From NCBI GenBank assembly GCA_903912405.1, contig CAIWHF010000002.1, positions 1-6,831 of the forward strand: a stretch of DNA of 6,831 bases, read 5' to 3'. The translations under genes were made by a program, and so were the position numbers. Numbering within the stretch: the first letter of the stretch is position 1; every line of letters begins with the position of its first letter. Of this stretch, positions 1 to 5,650 are shown in pieces. This DNA comes from an uncultured Bacteroidota bacterium (GTDB lineage: Bacteria; Bacteroidota; Bacteroidia; Chitinophagales; Chitinophagaceae). The notes under the pieces are model-generated. The model saw only the letters and a program-made list of their open reading frames with translations. It was not told the origin of the DNA and did no database searches.

Positions 1-1009
1 ATGCAGATCCAAAAATATTGCAAGCTACTCCAATTACAGATCCCGTATTAATCATGGTGTTAATGCTCGTCTTAGAATGATCGCCCATGAACAAACCGCA
101 AAATTGTAATCCGGTGGCAATATATTGTTGTTGTGCTTCATCATATATGGCTACTGGACTATAATTGTTTTTAAGGTTTGAGCAATTGGTATCGGCTCCT
201 AAATTGCACCAAGCGCCAATTACAGAATTGCCAATAAATCCATCATGACCTTTATTGGAGTTTTCAAAAAATACCGAGTTGCTCACTTCTCCACCAACTT
301 TGCAACCTGGACCGATAGTGGTATCACCATAAATTTTAGCACCCATTTTAATGGTACTTTGTGCTCCTATGGATAATGGACCTCGTAAAAGGGCGCCTTC
401 CATAATTTCGGCGTTTTTACCGATATATACTGGGCCATTGCTAGCATTTATTATGCAAGGCAGTAAGACCGCTCCTTCTTCAATAAAAATAGCCTCTGGA
501 TTTATGGCCTGAACATAATTAGGTAAGGCAGCAGATGCTTTTTCAGAAGTGATAGCTTGAAAATCGGCTTTAATTTGAGCTCCATTTTGGGTGAAGATAT
601 CCCAAGGCTTATTTAGATAAGTGATAGGCCCCGAAAATTCAACTTTAAAAGATTGTTCAGCTAATTGTAGTAAGTTTTCAATAGTATCAATGGCTTCTTG
701 GCTTTTATATGCAATGAGTAGCTCATTGAAATAAAGTGCTTGTCCTGCCTGCAATGCTACAATAGCTGTTTTCAACGCATCGCTAGCATGAACAGCTCCA
801 TTGATATACGTTGAAGTGGTTGTTGTAGGGGATGCATAACAGTTTTGTAAATAACTAACTGTTAAGGTTGCGGTATGCTGCACCTTTAAATAATGTTCCC
901 AACGCTCACGCATAGTTAATATGCCACAACGAATATCTGCTATAGATCTTGTATGGGTAAACGGGAAGAAATGCGCTCTTAGGGGCGTGTCGAAAAGGCA
1001 AATTTGCAT
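1..1009 (-). CDS. GlmU-like bifunctional sugar-1-P nucleotidyltransferase/acetyltransferase, 3' end missing
   Basis: Partial gene: 336 codons are visible from the ATG at 1009-1007 and no stop is reached before the left edge. The family is usually near 390-400 aa, so about 55-60 C-terminal residues are probably missing. Residues 1-40 carry the Bacteroidota alternative-GlmU signature (FPFTHTRSIADIRCGI at 15-30) in place of the classical GxGTxM nucleotidyltransferase loop. Residues about 170-336 form a left-handed beta-helix of hexapeptide repeats. H255, in KGHDGFIG, aligns with the catalytic histidine of GlmU acetyltransferases, and NLGADT (269-274) followed by NLKNNY aligns with their NIGAGT-NYDG stretch. 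By family knowledge the enzyme would make UDP-GlcNAc from glucosamine-1-phosphate in the cytoplasm for peptidoglycan; this is not shown here, and another nucleotide sugar is possible. The ATG is chosen because translation from it gives the family N-terminus. No Shine-Dalgarno is seen. It lies 62 nt downstream of rpmE, separated by a terminator. Confidence 0.87.
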   Translation of the reverse strand, partial: MQICLFDTPLRAHFFPFTHTRSIADIRCGILTMRERWEHYLKVQHTATLTVSYLQNCYASPTTTTSTYINGAVHASDALKTAIVALQAGQALYFNELLIAYKSQEAIDTIENLLQLAEQSFKVEFSGPITYLNKPWDIFTQNGAQIKADFQAITSEKASAALPNYVQAINPEAIFIEEGAVLLPCIINASNGPVYIGKNAEIMEGALLRGPLSIGAQSTIKMGAKIYGDTTIGPGCKVGGEVSNSVFFENSNKGHDGFIGNSVIGAWCNLGADTNCSNLKNNYSPVAIYDEAQQQYIATGLQFCGLFMGDHSKTSINTMINTGSVIGVACNIFGSA

Positions 1010-1014
1010 AAACT

Positions 1015-1042
1015 AAAAATCCCAACAAAAGTCGGGATTTTT
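1015..1042 (-). terminator. Intrinsic terminator of rpmE
   Basis: A perfect 9-bp inverted repeat (AAAAATCCC at 1015-1023 with GGGATTTTT at 1034-1042) encloses a 10-nt loop. On the minus strand it lies 29 nt past the rpmE stop and its 3' arm ends in five T residues, as in a Rho-independent terminator. The sequence is nearly symmetrical, so it could also act on the plus strand, but no plus-strand gene enters it. It ends only 5 nt before the start codon of the GlmU-like gene. Confidence 0.75.
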
Positions 1043-1055
1043 TCGCGTATTTCAA
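1026..1055 (-). promoter_or_regulatory. Possible promoter of the GlmU-like gene inside the terminator
   Basis: On the minus strand, TTG (1055-1053) is followed after 19 nt by GACTTTTG (1033-1026), which matches TAnnTTTG at five of its six fixed positions. The -7-like box fills most of the terminator loop. Transcription would start near 1021, inside the last hairpin arm, and give a leader of about 12 nt lacking the full hairpin. This is inferred from motif and spacing only. Confidence 0.25.
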
Positions 1056-1071
1056 TATGTTTAATGTAAGA

Positions 1072-1323
1072 TTATGCTTTTTTAGCGTAACGATTTTTGA
1101 ATTTCTCAATACGACCTGCAGTATCCACAAATACAGATTTACCGGTGTAGAAAGGGTGTGATTTATGAGAAATCTCCACTTTAATTACTGGATATTCGTT
1201 TCCATCTTCATAAACGATGGTTTCTTTTGAATGAGCACAAGAGCGAGTTAAAAACATATAGTCGTTAGACATGTCTTTGAAAACTACTTGGCGATACTCT
1301 TTTGGGTGTATATCTTGTTTCAT
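1072..1323 (-). CDS. rpmE: 50S ribosomal protein L31, type B
   Basis: An 83-aa protein of the usual length for type B L31 (RpmE2/YkgM class). It opens with MKQDIHPKEYRQVVFKD, contains the conserved FLTRSC stretch and the SHPFYTG motif (55-61), and ends in a basic tail (KFKNRYAKKA). Type A L31 binds zinc through four cysteines; this protein has only C29, so it is the zinc-independent form. L31 sits on the large subunit at the central protuberance and contributes to a bridge with the small subunit. The gene appears to be a single transcription unit, with a consensus promoter about 50 nt upstream and an intrinsic terminator just downstream. The ATG at 1323-1321 gives the exact family N-terminus. 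Confidence 0.96.
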   Translation of the reverse strand: MKQDIHPKEYRQVVFKDMSNDYMFLTRSCAHSKETIVYEDGNEYPVIKVEISHKSHPFYTGKSVFVDTAGRIEKFKNRYAKKA

Positions 1324-1336
1324 AAGTATATTTTTT

Positions 1337-1354
1337 ACATGGATTTTGCCATGT
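1337..1354 (-). promoter_or_regulatory. Small hairpin in the rpmE leader
   Basis: ACATGG and CCATGT form a 6-bp stem around a 6-nt loop in the predicted 5' leader, 13 nt before the rpmE start. The rpmE leader is the longest predicted in the window, so this could be a target for translational control, for example feedback by L31 as known for E. coli rpmE. The stem is short and could be chance. Confidence 0.25.
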
Positions 1355-1372
1355 GTGTTAAAAATTGATGTG

Positions 1373-1404
1373 CAAAGTTATATTTTATATGTTTAAAAAA
1401 CAAA
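1373..1404 (-). promoter_or_regulatory. Bacteroidota-type promoter of rpmE
   Basis: Minus-strand TTTG (1404-1401), a 20-nt spacer, then TAACTTTG (1380-1373) match the Bacteroidota housekeeping consensus TTTG-N19-21-TAnnTTTG at every fixed position. The predicted start is near 1368, giving a leader of about 45 nt. It lies in the 92-nt gap after the thioredoxin gene, so rpmE can be expressed independently of the genes upstream. Confidence 0.72.
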
Positions 1405-1415
1405 AAAATACTTAA

Positions 1416-1943
1416 TTATTTAGCTAAAAGTTGATCCAGATCCTTTACGGCTTCCTCAGAGGTCATGTATTTACCAATGATTTTTCCTTCGCTATTCATT
1501 AAAAAAGCTTGTGGTACAAATTGTACGCCATAGATTTCAGCAGGTTTTGATTGCCATCCACCTAAGTCACTTACGTGGGTGGTCCAACTCAAATTATCAG
1601 CTTTTATAGCATTAATCCAAGCGCTTTTGTCCTTATCTAAAGAAACACTATAAATGGTAAAGCCATTCTTAGCATTTTTAAATTTTTTATCCTTGTAGTT
1701 ATTATAGAGCGCAACTAATTGAGGATTGCTTCTTCTGCATGGTCCGCACCAACTTGCCCAAAAATCGATTAATACGATGCGTCCTTTTGCTACTTCAGAT
1801 AATTTAATGACTTTACCTTCTGTGTTGGGGAATGCTAACTCCGGTGCTGCTTGTCCTGCTTTAATAGTAGTGTTTTCATATTGAGCATTAGCCATAAAGC
1901 TGCATAAGGTAAATGCGCATAATAGAATTGCTAATTTTTTCAT
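1416..1943 (-). CDS. Secreted TlpA/ResA-like thiol-disulfide oxidoreductase
   Basis: A 175-aa single-domain protein. Residues 1-20 form a type I signal peptide (MKK, hydrophobic core, ANA before Q21); the cysteines in it (C9, C14) are not in a good lipobox. The mature part is an AhpC/TSA-Redoxin thioredoxin fold: substrate-facing start PELAFPNTEGK (34-44), VLIDFWASWCGPC with the redox pair C66/C69, and the cis-proline P144 in FVPQAF. By family knowledge such proteins reduce or shuffle disulfides in the periplasm, for example in cytochrome c maturation or general thiol repair; the substrate cannot be told from the sequence. No cytochrome or Dsb partner is adjacent. It follows the PhnP-like gene by 31 nt and is probably read through from it; I see no strong promoter in the gap. 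Confidence 0.88.
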   Translation of the reverse strand: MKKLAILLCAFTLCSFMANAQYENTTIKAGQAAPELAFPNTEGKVIKLSEVAKGRIVLIDFWASWCGPCRRSNPQLVALYNNYKDKKFKNAKNGFTIYSVSLDKDKSAWINAIKADNLSWTTHVSDLGGWQSKPAEIYGVQFVPQAFLMNSEGKIIGKYMTSEEAVKDLDQLLAK

Positions 1944-1974
1944 AGTTATTGGTGGTTATGTTTGGGGTTGCAAA

Positions 1975-2739
1975 TTAATCGATTTCAATTGTTAATCCAT
2001 CATATGCCAGATAAATATTTTCTGGCAATTGGCTTTGCACTTCTTCGTGCAATCCTAGTTGATGGCTTATATGGGTAAAGTAGGTTTGCTCGGCTCCGAT
2101 TTCTTGGGCCAAGGCAATGGCTTCTGAAAGACTGAAGTGAGAAATGTGTGGTTCCTTTCTAAGTGCATTAAGTACTAAAATCCTAGACCCTTTAATTTTA
2201 TTTTTCTCAGTGTCTGAAATATAATTAGCATCAGTTATGTATGTGAAATCATTGATTCTGAATCCATAAACTGGCAATTTATAATGTAATACTTCAATTG
2301 GGGTGATGACGGTTTGATCTATGTAAAATGGCTGATTTGTGATTTCATGAATTTCTAATTCAGGAACGCCTGGATATTTTTTGTCTGAAAAGGCATAATC
2401 AAAATCTTTCTTTAGTACTTGAATGGTAGCTTTATCGGCATATATATCGATAGGCTTTTGAAGTATATAATTAAAAGCACGAATATCATCCATACCTGCG
2501 GTGTGGTCTTTATGGCCATGGGTAAAAAGGAGGGCTCTAAGATCGGTGACCTTTTGGCGGAGCATTTGTTGCCTGAAGTCTGGACCTGAGTCTATAACTA
2601 AATTACCATTATGCGTTTGGATGAATAAAGAACTTCTCAGCCTATTGTCTTTTGGATTGTTTGACAAGCAAATAGGACATTGGCATGCAATAATAGGCAC
2701 GCCTTGAGATGTTCCGGTTCCTAAGAATGTAATTTTCAC
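1975..2739 (-). CDS. PhnP-like metallo-beta-lactamase-fold phosphodiesterase
   Basis: A 254-aa protein of the same length class as E. coli PhnP (phosphoribosyl 1,2-cyclic phosphate phosphodiesterase). The metal ligands are visible: H74, H76, D78 and H79 in THGHKDH, then H152, D170 (YITDA) and H223 (FTHISH). It also keeps the PhnP structural zinc site: C19, C21 and C24 (CQCPIC) with H226. The start codon is GTG (2739-2737); translation from it gives the family start MKITFLGTGTSQG and no ATG fits better. It begins 3 nt after the stop of the 101-aa gene, so the two are surely cotranscribed and probably translationally coupled. No phosphonate (phn) genes are nearby, so the physiological substrate may be another cyclic phosphate, including a nucleic-acid-derived one. 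The fold and site are certain; the substrate is not. Confidence 0.88.
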   Translation of the reverse strand: MKITFLGTGTSQGVPIIACQCPICLSNNPKDNRLRSSLFIQTHNGNLVIDSGPDFRQQMLRQKVTDLRALLFTHGHKDHTAGMDDIRAFNYILQKPIDIYADKATIQVLKKDFDYAFSDKKYPGVPELEIHEITNQPFYIDQTVITPIEVLHYKLPVYGFRINDFTYITDANYISDTEKNKIKGSRILVLNALRKEPHISHFSLSEAIALAQEIGAEQTYFTHISHQLGLHEEVQSQLPENIYLAYDGLTIEID

Positions 2740-2742
2740 AGT

Positions 2743-3048
2743 TTAAATTTCCATTTCACCCTGAGCAGCATTGTCACTTTCTGTAGGCTGGAGTAATAAT
2801 TGATGATAGAATTTAAGCATTTCGCCACTTAAGTCAGATTCTGTAACGGCTATCGTAGGCACAATCTCTGCTAAGGCATTAATTTTACCTTCAATATTTA
2901 AAAAACGATTAATAACGACTATTTTTTTCTCTTCCAATAAGCAATATCCCGAATTAAAGTTGCCTTTTTCGTATCGAATGATATAACTCATTTCTTCAAA
3001 AAGTTGTTCTAATTTTTTTAATGTGTTTGGCGTATATTTGAAGCTCAT
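2743..3048 (-). CDS. Conserved hypothetical protein, 101 aa, coupled to the PhnP-like enzyme
   Basis: A small soluble protein with no signal peptide or membrane segment. Residues 1-32 are predicted helical (KYTPNTLKKLEQLFEEM) and are followed by a strand-rich centre, RYEKGNFNSGYCLLEEKKIVVINR (25-48), then another helix (EGKINALAEIV) and an acidic tail rich in Q, E and D. I recognise the pattern as a Bacteroidota conserved hypothetical but know no function. The 3-nt spacing to the PhnP-like gene suggests a common task, perhaps partner or regulator. Its ATG (3048-3046) lies 15 bp from the divergent barrel gene; an internal start at M20 would lose the conserved first helix, so the long start is preferred. 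Confidence 0.78.
   Translation of the reverse strand: MSFKYTPNTLKKLEQLFEEMSYIIRYEKGNFNSGYCLLEEKKIVVINRFLNIEGKINALAEIVPTIAVTESDLSGEMLKFYHQLLLQPTESDNAAQGEMEI
3033..3040 (+). promoter_or_regulatory. Candidate -7 box for the barrel gene
   Basis: TATATTTG is a perfect TAnnTTTG match, placed 23 nt before the barrel ATG and inside the first codons of the divergent 101-aa gene. No good -33 TTTG lies at the usual 17-23 nt; the nearest TTG is 26 nt away. The predicted start is near 3045. Confidence 0.42.
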
Positions 3049-3063
3049 TTAAATTTATATTCA

Positions 3064-3723
3064 ATGCTTAAAGTTACAAAATTAGCTATATATTATTCTA
3101 TTGTTCTTGCTTTTTTATTCACATCTTCTTCGCTTGCTCAAAAAAACTTCGAGGATGACTATAGAACTTTTTTTGGGGGCTTACTATTTGGCACCAATTT
3201 TTCTCAAGTAGATGGCGATAATTATGCCGGCTATAATAAAACGGGTTTGAATATGGGGGGCATCATGTATGCTCGCCTAGATGAAGAATTAGCTTTAAGT
3301 ATGGAATTGTTATTCAGTCAAAAAGGTTCTTATGGAAGAAACCCAATTTTATCTACAGATGGCAACTTTTCTATTTACGATTATAAGATTAAATTGAATT
3401 ATGCTGAAATTCCGATTATGCTTAATTATTTTGATAGAAGAAAAAGTCATTTTGGAGCAGGGTTGTCCTACTCGCAATTGGTAAGTTCTAGTGAAACGTT
3501 TCAGTCTGATAAAATATATCCCACATCATTAGATGCATATCCATTTAAAAAAACAGATATTAATTTCTTGCTTTCTGGCAATTTGCATTTAACAAAAGGC
3601 TTTTTTTTAAATATACGATTTCAATACTCCATGTTTCCCATCAGAACAGAATTGCCCCCTGGGTTGAGTAGGAGAGAGCAATTTTCGAATATGTGGGTTA
3701 TGCGATTAATGTATTTGTTTTAG
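3064..3723 (+). CDS. PorT-family outer-membrane beta-barrel protein
   Basis: A 219-aa protein. Residues 1-25 are a signal peptide (K3 and K6, hydrophobic core, SLA before Q26). The rest is alternating amphipathic strands typical of the small 8-10-strand barrels grouped as PorT/OMP_b-brl_2: GGLLFGTNFSQVDGD (38-52), a GYNKTGLNMG turn (57-66), the ELLFSQKGS strand (81-89), the LNYAEIPIMLNYF strand (111-123), and a C-terminal aromatic strand ending MYLF. The terminal phenylalanine is the usual signal for the BAM machinery. Family members are often of unknown function; PorT itself belongs to the gliding/type IX secretion system, but no other such gene is present, so a specific role is not claimed. 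The start gives a well-formed signal peptide. It is divergent from the 101-aa gene and 34 nt upstream of dnaX. Confidence 0.85.
   Translation: MLKVTKLAIYYSIVLAFLFTSSSLAQKNFEDDYRTFFGGLLFGTNFSQVDGDNYAGYNKTGLNMGGIMYARLDEELALSMELLFSQKGSYGRNPILSTDGNFSIYDYKIKLNYAEIPIMLNYFDRRKSHFGAGLSYSQLVSSSETFQSDKIYPTSLDAYPFKKTDINFLLSGNLHLTKGFFLNIRFQYSMFPIRTELPPGLSRREQFSNMWVMRLMYLF
3077..3084 (-). promoter_or_regulatory. Candidate -7 box for the 101-aa/PhnP-like/TlpA-like genes
   Basis: On the minus strand TAATTTTG is a perfect TAnnTTTG match, 28 nt before the ATG of the 101-aa gene and inside the signal-peptide codons of the barrel gene. I see no matching -33 box. The predicted start is near 3072, so its transcript would overlap the 5' end of the divergent one. 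Confidence 0.4.
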
Positions 3724-3743
3724 TAGAAATTTCAATACATTTA
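3714..3743 (+). promoter_or_regulatory. Probable dnaX promoter
   Basis: TTTG (3714-3717), an 18-nt spacer, then TACATTTA (3736-3743) match the Bacteroidota consensus except for the last base of the -7 box. The -33 box overlaps the last codons of the barrel gene. The predicted start near 3748 gives a leader of about 10 nt. Read-through from the barrel gene is also possible. Confidence 0.42.
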
Positions 3744-3757
3744 CAAAGCAATAACTT

Positions 3758-5593
3758 ATGTCAGACCAATATCTTGTTTCAGCCAGAAAATACCGTCCAC
3801 ACACCTTTGAAACCGTTGTGGGGCAAAGTCATATAACTACTACCTTAAAGAATGCTATAAAACAAAATCATTTAGCACATGCCTATTTATTTTGCGGACC
3901 TCGAGGCGTGGGTAAAACTTCTTGTGCGCGTATTTTAGCCAAAACAATCAATTGTGAAAATATAACTGCTGATACAGAAGCTTGCGGAACGTGTGAAACC
4001 TGTAAGTCATTCAGCACCAATTCATCCTTCAATATTTTTGAATTAGATGCGGCTTCCAACAACTCGGTAGAAGATATTAGAAACTTAACCGATCAAGTTC
4101 GTTTTGCTCCTCAATCAGGAAAGTATAAAATTTATATTATTGATGAGGTGCATATGCTGAGTACGGCAGCCTTCAATGCGTTTTTAAAAACATTAGAAGA
4201 GCCTCCTGCTTATGCTATTTTTATTTTGGCAACAACTGAAAAACATAAAATATTACCTACGATATTATCTCGTTGTCAGATCTTTGATTTCAAGAGAATT
4301 ACCACGCATGATATCGTAGATCACTTACAGCAAATTGCGGTTAGTGAGCACATACAAGCTGATACAGCTGCCTTGCATGTAATAGCACAAAAGAGTGAAG
4401 GATGCATGCGCGATGCGCTATCTATGATTGATAGGATTGCTAGCTTTACCAATGCGCATTTGAGTTATGCGGCTACCATGGAGCATTTGAATTTATTGGA
4501 TGCTGATTTTTATTTTCAAATTACGGATAAATTATTAAGTCAAGATGTAGCTAATACCTTGCTTTCTTTAGATGCAATTTTAGAAAAAGGATTTGAAGGT
4601 GAAGTCATTTTAGAGGGATTAGCAGAGCATTTTAGAAATCTTCTAATATGTAAAGATGCTCGAATGGCAAAGTTATTAGATGTTCCAAATGATCACAAAG
4701 CCATCTATTACGAAAAGGCGAATCAAATGCCTCCATCCTTTATTTTATCGGCAATGAATTTGATCAATGATGCTATCGTTCAGTTTAAACAAACAACCAA
4801 TAAGCGCTTGCATCTTGAGATGACTTGCATCAAACTTTGTTATTTACTTCAAACCGCTCCTACAGGGGTTGAAAAAAAAAATAAGCTAACTGAGCCTTTT
4901 GTTGCTTCGGTGAAAAAAGAAACATCAACGGCCTCTCCTATCAATCAAGTAGCTATTGCATCTGTTTTATCTAATACAGACGATATAGAAATAAGTAGTA
5001 AACAGGAGCCTTTAATTCATACTGTTTTAGAAGAGCCCAAAATAGCTCATAAACAAGAAGTTCCCAATCCTGTAATTGTTAACTTGGAAAGTATTGCTGA
5101 GCGTAAAGGAATTTTTGGTCAGAATAAGAATGCTAAAAAAGTAAGTTTAAATGTACTAAGTAAGCTAGAAAACCAACTCTCTAATCCAATAATAGAAGAA
5201 GAAACAACTATAGCACCCATAACAGAAGAAGAGGGTAAAGCTGCATTCGAACAATATAAAAAATCGATAGCTGCAGATAATCAAAACCAAACCCTTTTTC
5301 AACAATTATTAATAATGGAATTGCAAGTTTTGCCTCCAGACGAGCTGCACTTAGAATGCCCTGTAGAGTTGAACGAGGAATATGCAAAAAATCAACGTGG
5401 GCAGATGATTCAATTTATACAAGATCTTTTAAAGCGCCCGGTTAGAGTTACCACTTCCTATAAGCCAAATCCAGAACTATTAGCAAAACAACCAAAAGCA
5501 TTGAGTAAGCAAGAATTGTTTGATAAAATGAGCGAAAAAAACCCTGATTTGCAATTGTTTAAAGATACATTGGGTTTACAAATCGAATATTAA
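3758..5593 (+). CDS. dnaX: DNA polymerase III subunit gamma/tau
   Basis: A 611-aa AAA+ clamp-loader subunit that loads the beta clamp and, as tau, ties the polymerase to the helicase. Visible motifs: VSARKYRPHTFETVVGQ (7-23); Walker A GPRGVGKTS (47-55); zinc module C66, C76, C79, C82; Walker B IIDEVH (127-132); sensor 1 LATTE (157-161); arginine finger SRC (171-173); and sensor 2 GCMRDALSM (215-223). Domain III, the oligomerisation collar, ends near residue 368 (LEMTCIKLCYLL). A low-complexity linker (about 372-480) follows, then a C-terminal domain (about 485-611) not similar to E. coli tau that I can recognise. A ten-A tract covers codons 372-375, just at the core/linker junction, and both other frames stop at once, so a gamma-sized product of about 375 aa is likely. 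The ATG gives the canonical N-terminus. Confidence 0.97.
   Translation: MSDQYLVSARKYRPHTFETVVGQSHITTTLKNAIKQNHLAHAYLFCGPRGVGKTSCARILAKTINCENITADTEACGTCETCKSFSTNSSFNIFELDAASNNSVEDIRNLTDQVRFAPQSGKYKIYIIDEVHMLSTAAFNAFLKTLEEPPAYAIFILATTEKHKILPTILSRCQIFDFKRITTHDIVDHLQQIAVSEHIQADTAALHVIAQKSEGCMRDALSMIDRIASFTNAHLSYAATMEHLNLLDADFYFQITDKLLSQDVANTLLSLDAILEKGFEGEVILEGLAEHFRNLLICKDARMAKLLDVPNDHKAIYYEKANQMPPSFILSAMNLINDAIVQFKQTTNKRLHLEMTCIKLCYLLQTAPTGVEKKNKLTEPFVASVKKETSTASPINQVAIASVLSNTDDIEISSKQEPLIHTVLEEPKIAHKQEVPNPVIVNLESIAERKGIFGQNKNAKKVSLNVLSKLENQLSNPIIEEETTIAPITEEEGKAAFEQYKKSIAADNQNQTLFQQLLIMELQVLPPDELHLECPVELNEEYAKNQRGQMIQFIQDLLKRPVRVTTSYKPNPELLAKQPKALSKQELFDKMSEKNPDLQLFKDTLGLQIEY
4864..4911 (+). 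promoter_or_regulatory. Putative slippage/frameshift signal in dnaX
   Basis: The core is a G followed by ten A residues (4872-4881) and T, read as GAA AAA AAA AAT. Adding one A, or a -1 ribosomal shift, gives TAA immediately (4882-4884). Losing one A gives two codons (ATA AGC) and then TAA (4887-4889). The products would be 375 or 376 aa, ending just after domain III. An AGGGG element lies just upstream (4864-4868) and a weak 7-bp stem-loop (4889-4895 with 4904-4911, one wobble, one bulged T) starts 6 nt downstream. Thermus dnaX uses RNA-polymerase slippage at nine A residues and E. coli dnaX uses a -1 ribosomal shift; which applies here is inference. Confidence 0.65.
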
Positions 5594-5650
5594 GCACTAT
5601 CTTTAAAAATAATTGAAATATTTATACAAAAAATTGAATTTTACTATTAT

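Noticed and set aside
906..1130. 74-aa minus-strand open frame across the rpmE/GlmU-like junction
   Set aside because: It is another frame of the rpmE end, the terminator and the GlmU-like start; its protein has no recognisable pattern, while the overlapping frames are clear family members.
1425..1434. Palindrome TTTAGCTAAA near the stop of the TlpA-like gene, followed by T-rich DNA
   Set aside because: It has no loop and cannot form a usable hairpin; the T-rich stretch downstream is better explained as the rpmE -33 region. It does not support a terminator call.
1429..1943. Lipoprotein reading of the TlpA-like signal (C9 or C14)
   Set aside because: Residues before either cysteine do not fit a lipobox (Leu at -1), and ANA-Q at 18-21 is a good type I cleavage site.
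1971..1978. TTAATTTG as a promoter box for the TlpA-like gene
   Set aside because: It has one mismatch to TAnnTTTG and no -33 box at 17-23 nt; cotranscription from the PhnP-like gene is simpler.
2501..2707. 68-aa plus-strand open frame inside the PhnP-like gene
   Set aside because: It is antisense to conserved active-site codons and its composition (many W, L, S, R) is that of a shadow frame; no promoter is seen for it.
3601..3608. T8 tract in the barrel gene as a slippage site
   Set aside because: It encodes Phe-Phe-Leu in a normal barrel strand, and a truncated barrel lacking its last strands would not be useful; it is probably chance in an A/T-rich gene.
4913..4919. AAAAAAG, identical to the E. 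coli dnaX slippery heptamer
   Set aside because: It is read as GTG AAA AAA GAA, so it is not in the A-AAA-AAG phase needed for a -1 shift; the A10 tract 32 nt earlier is the better site.
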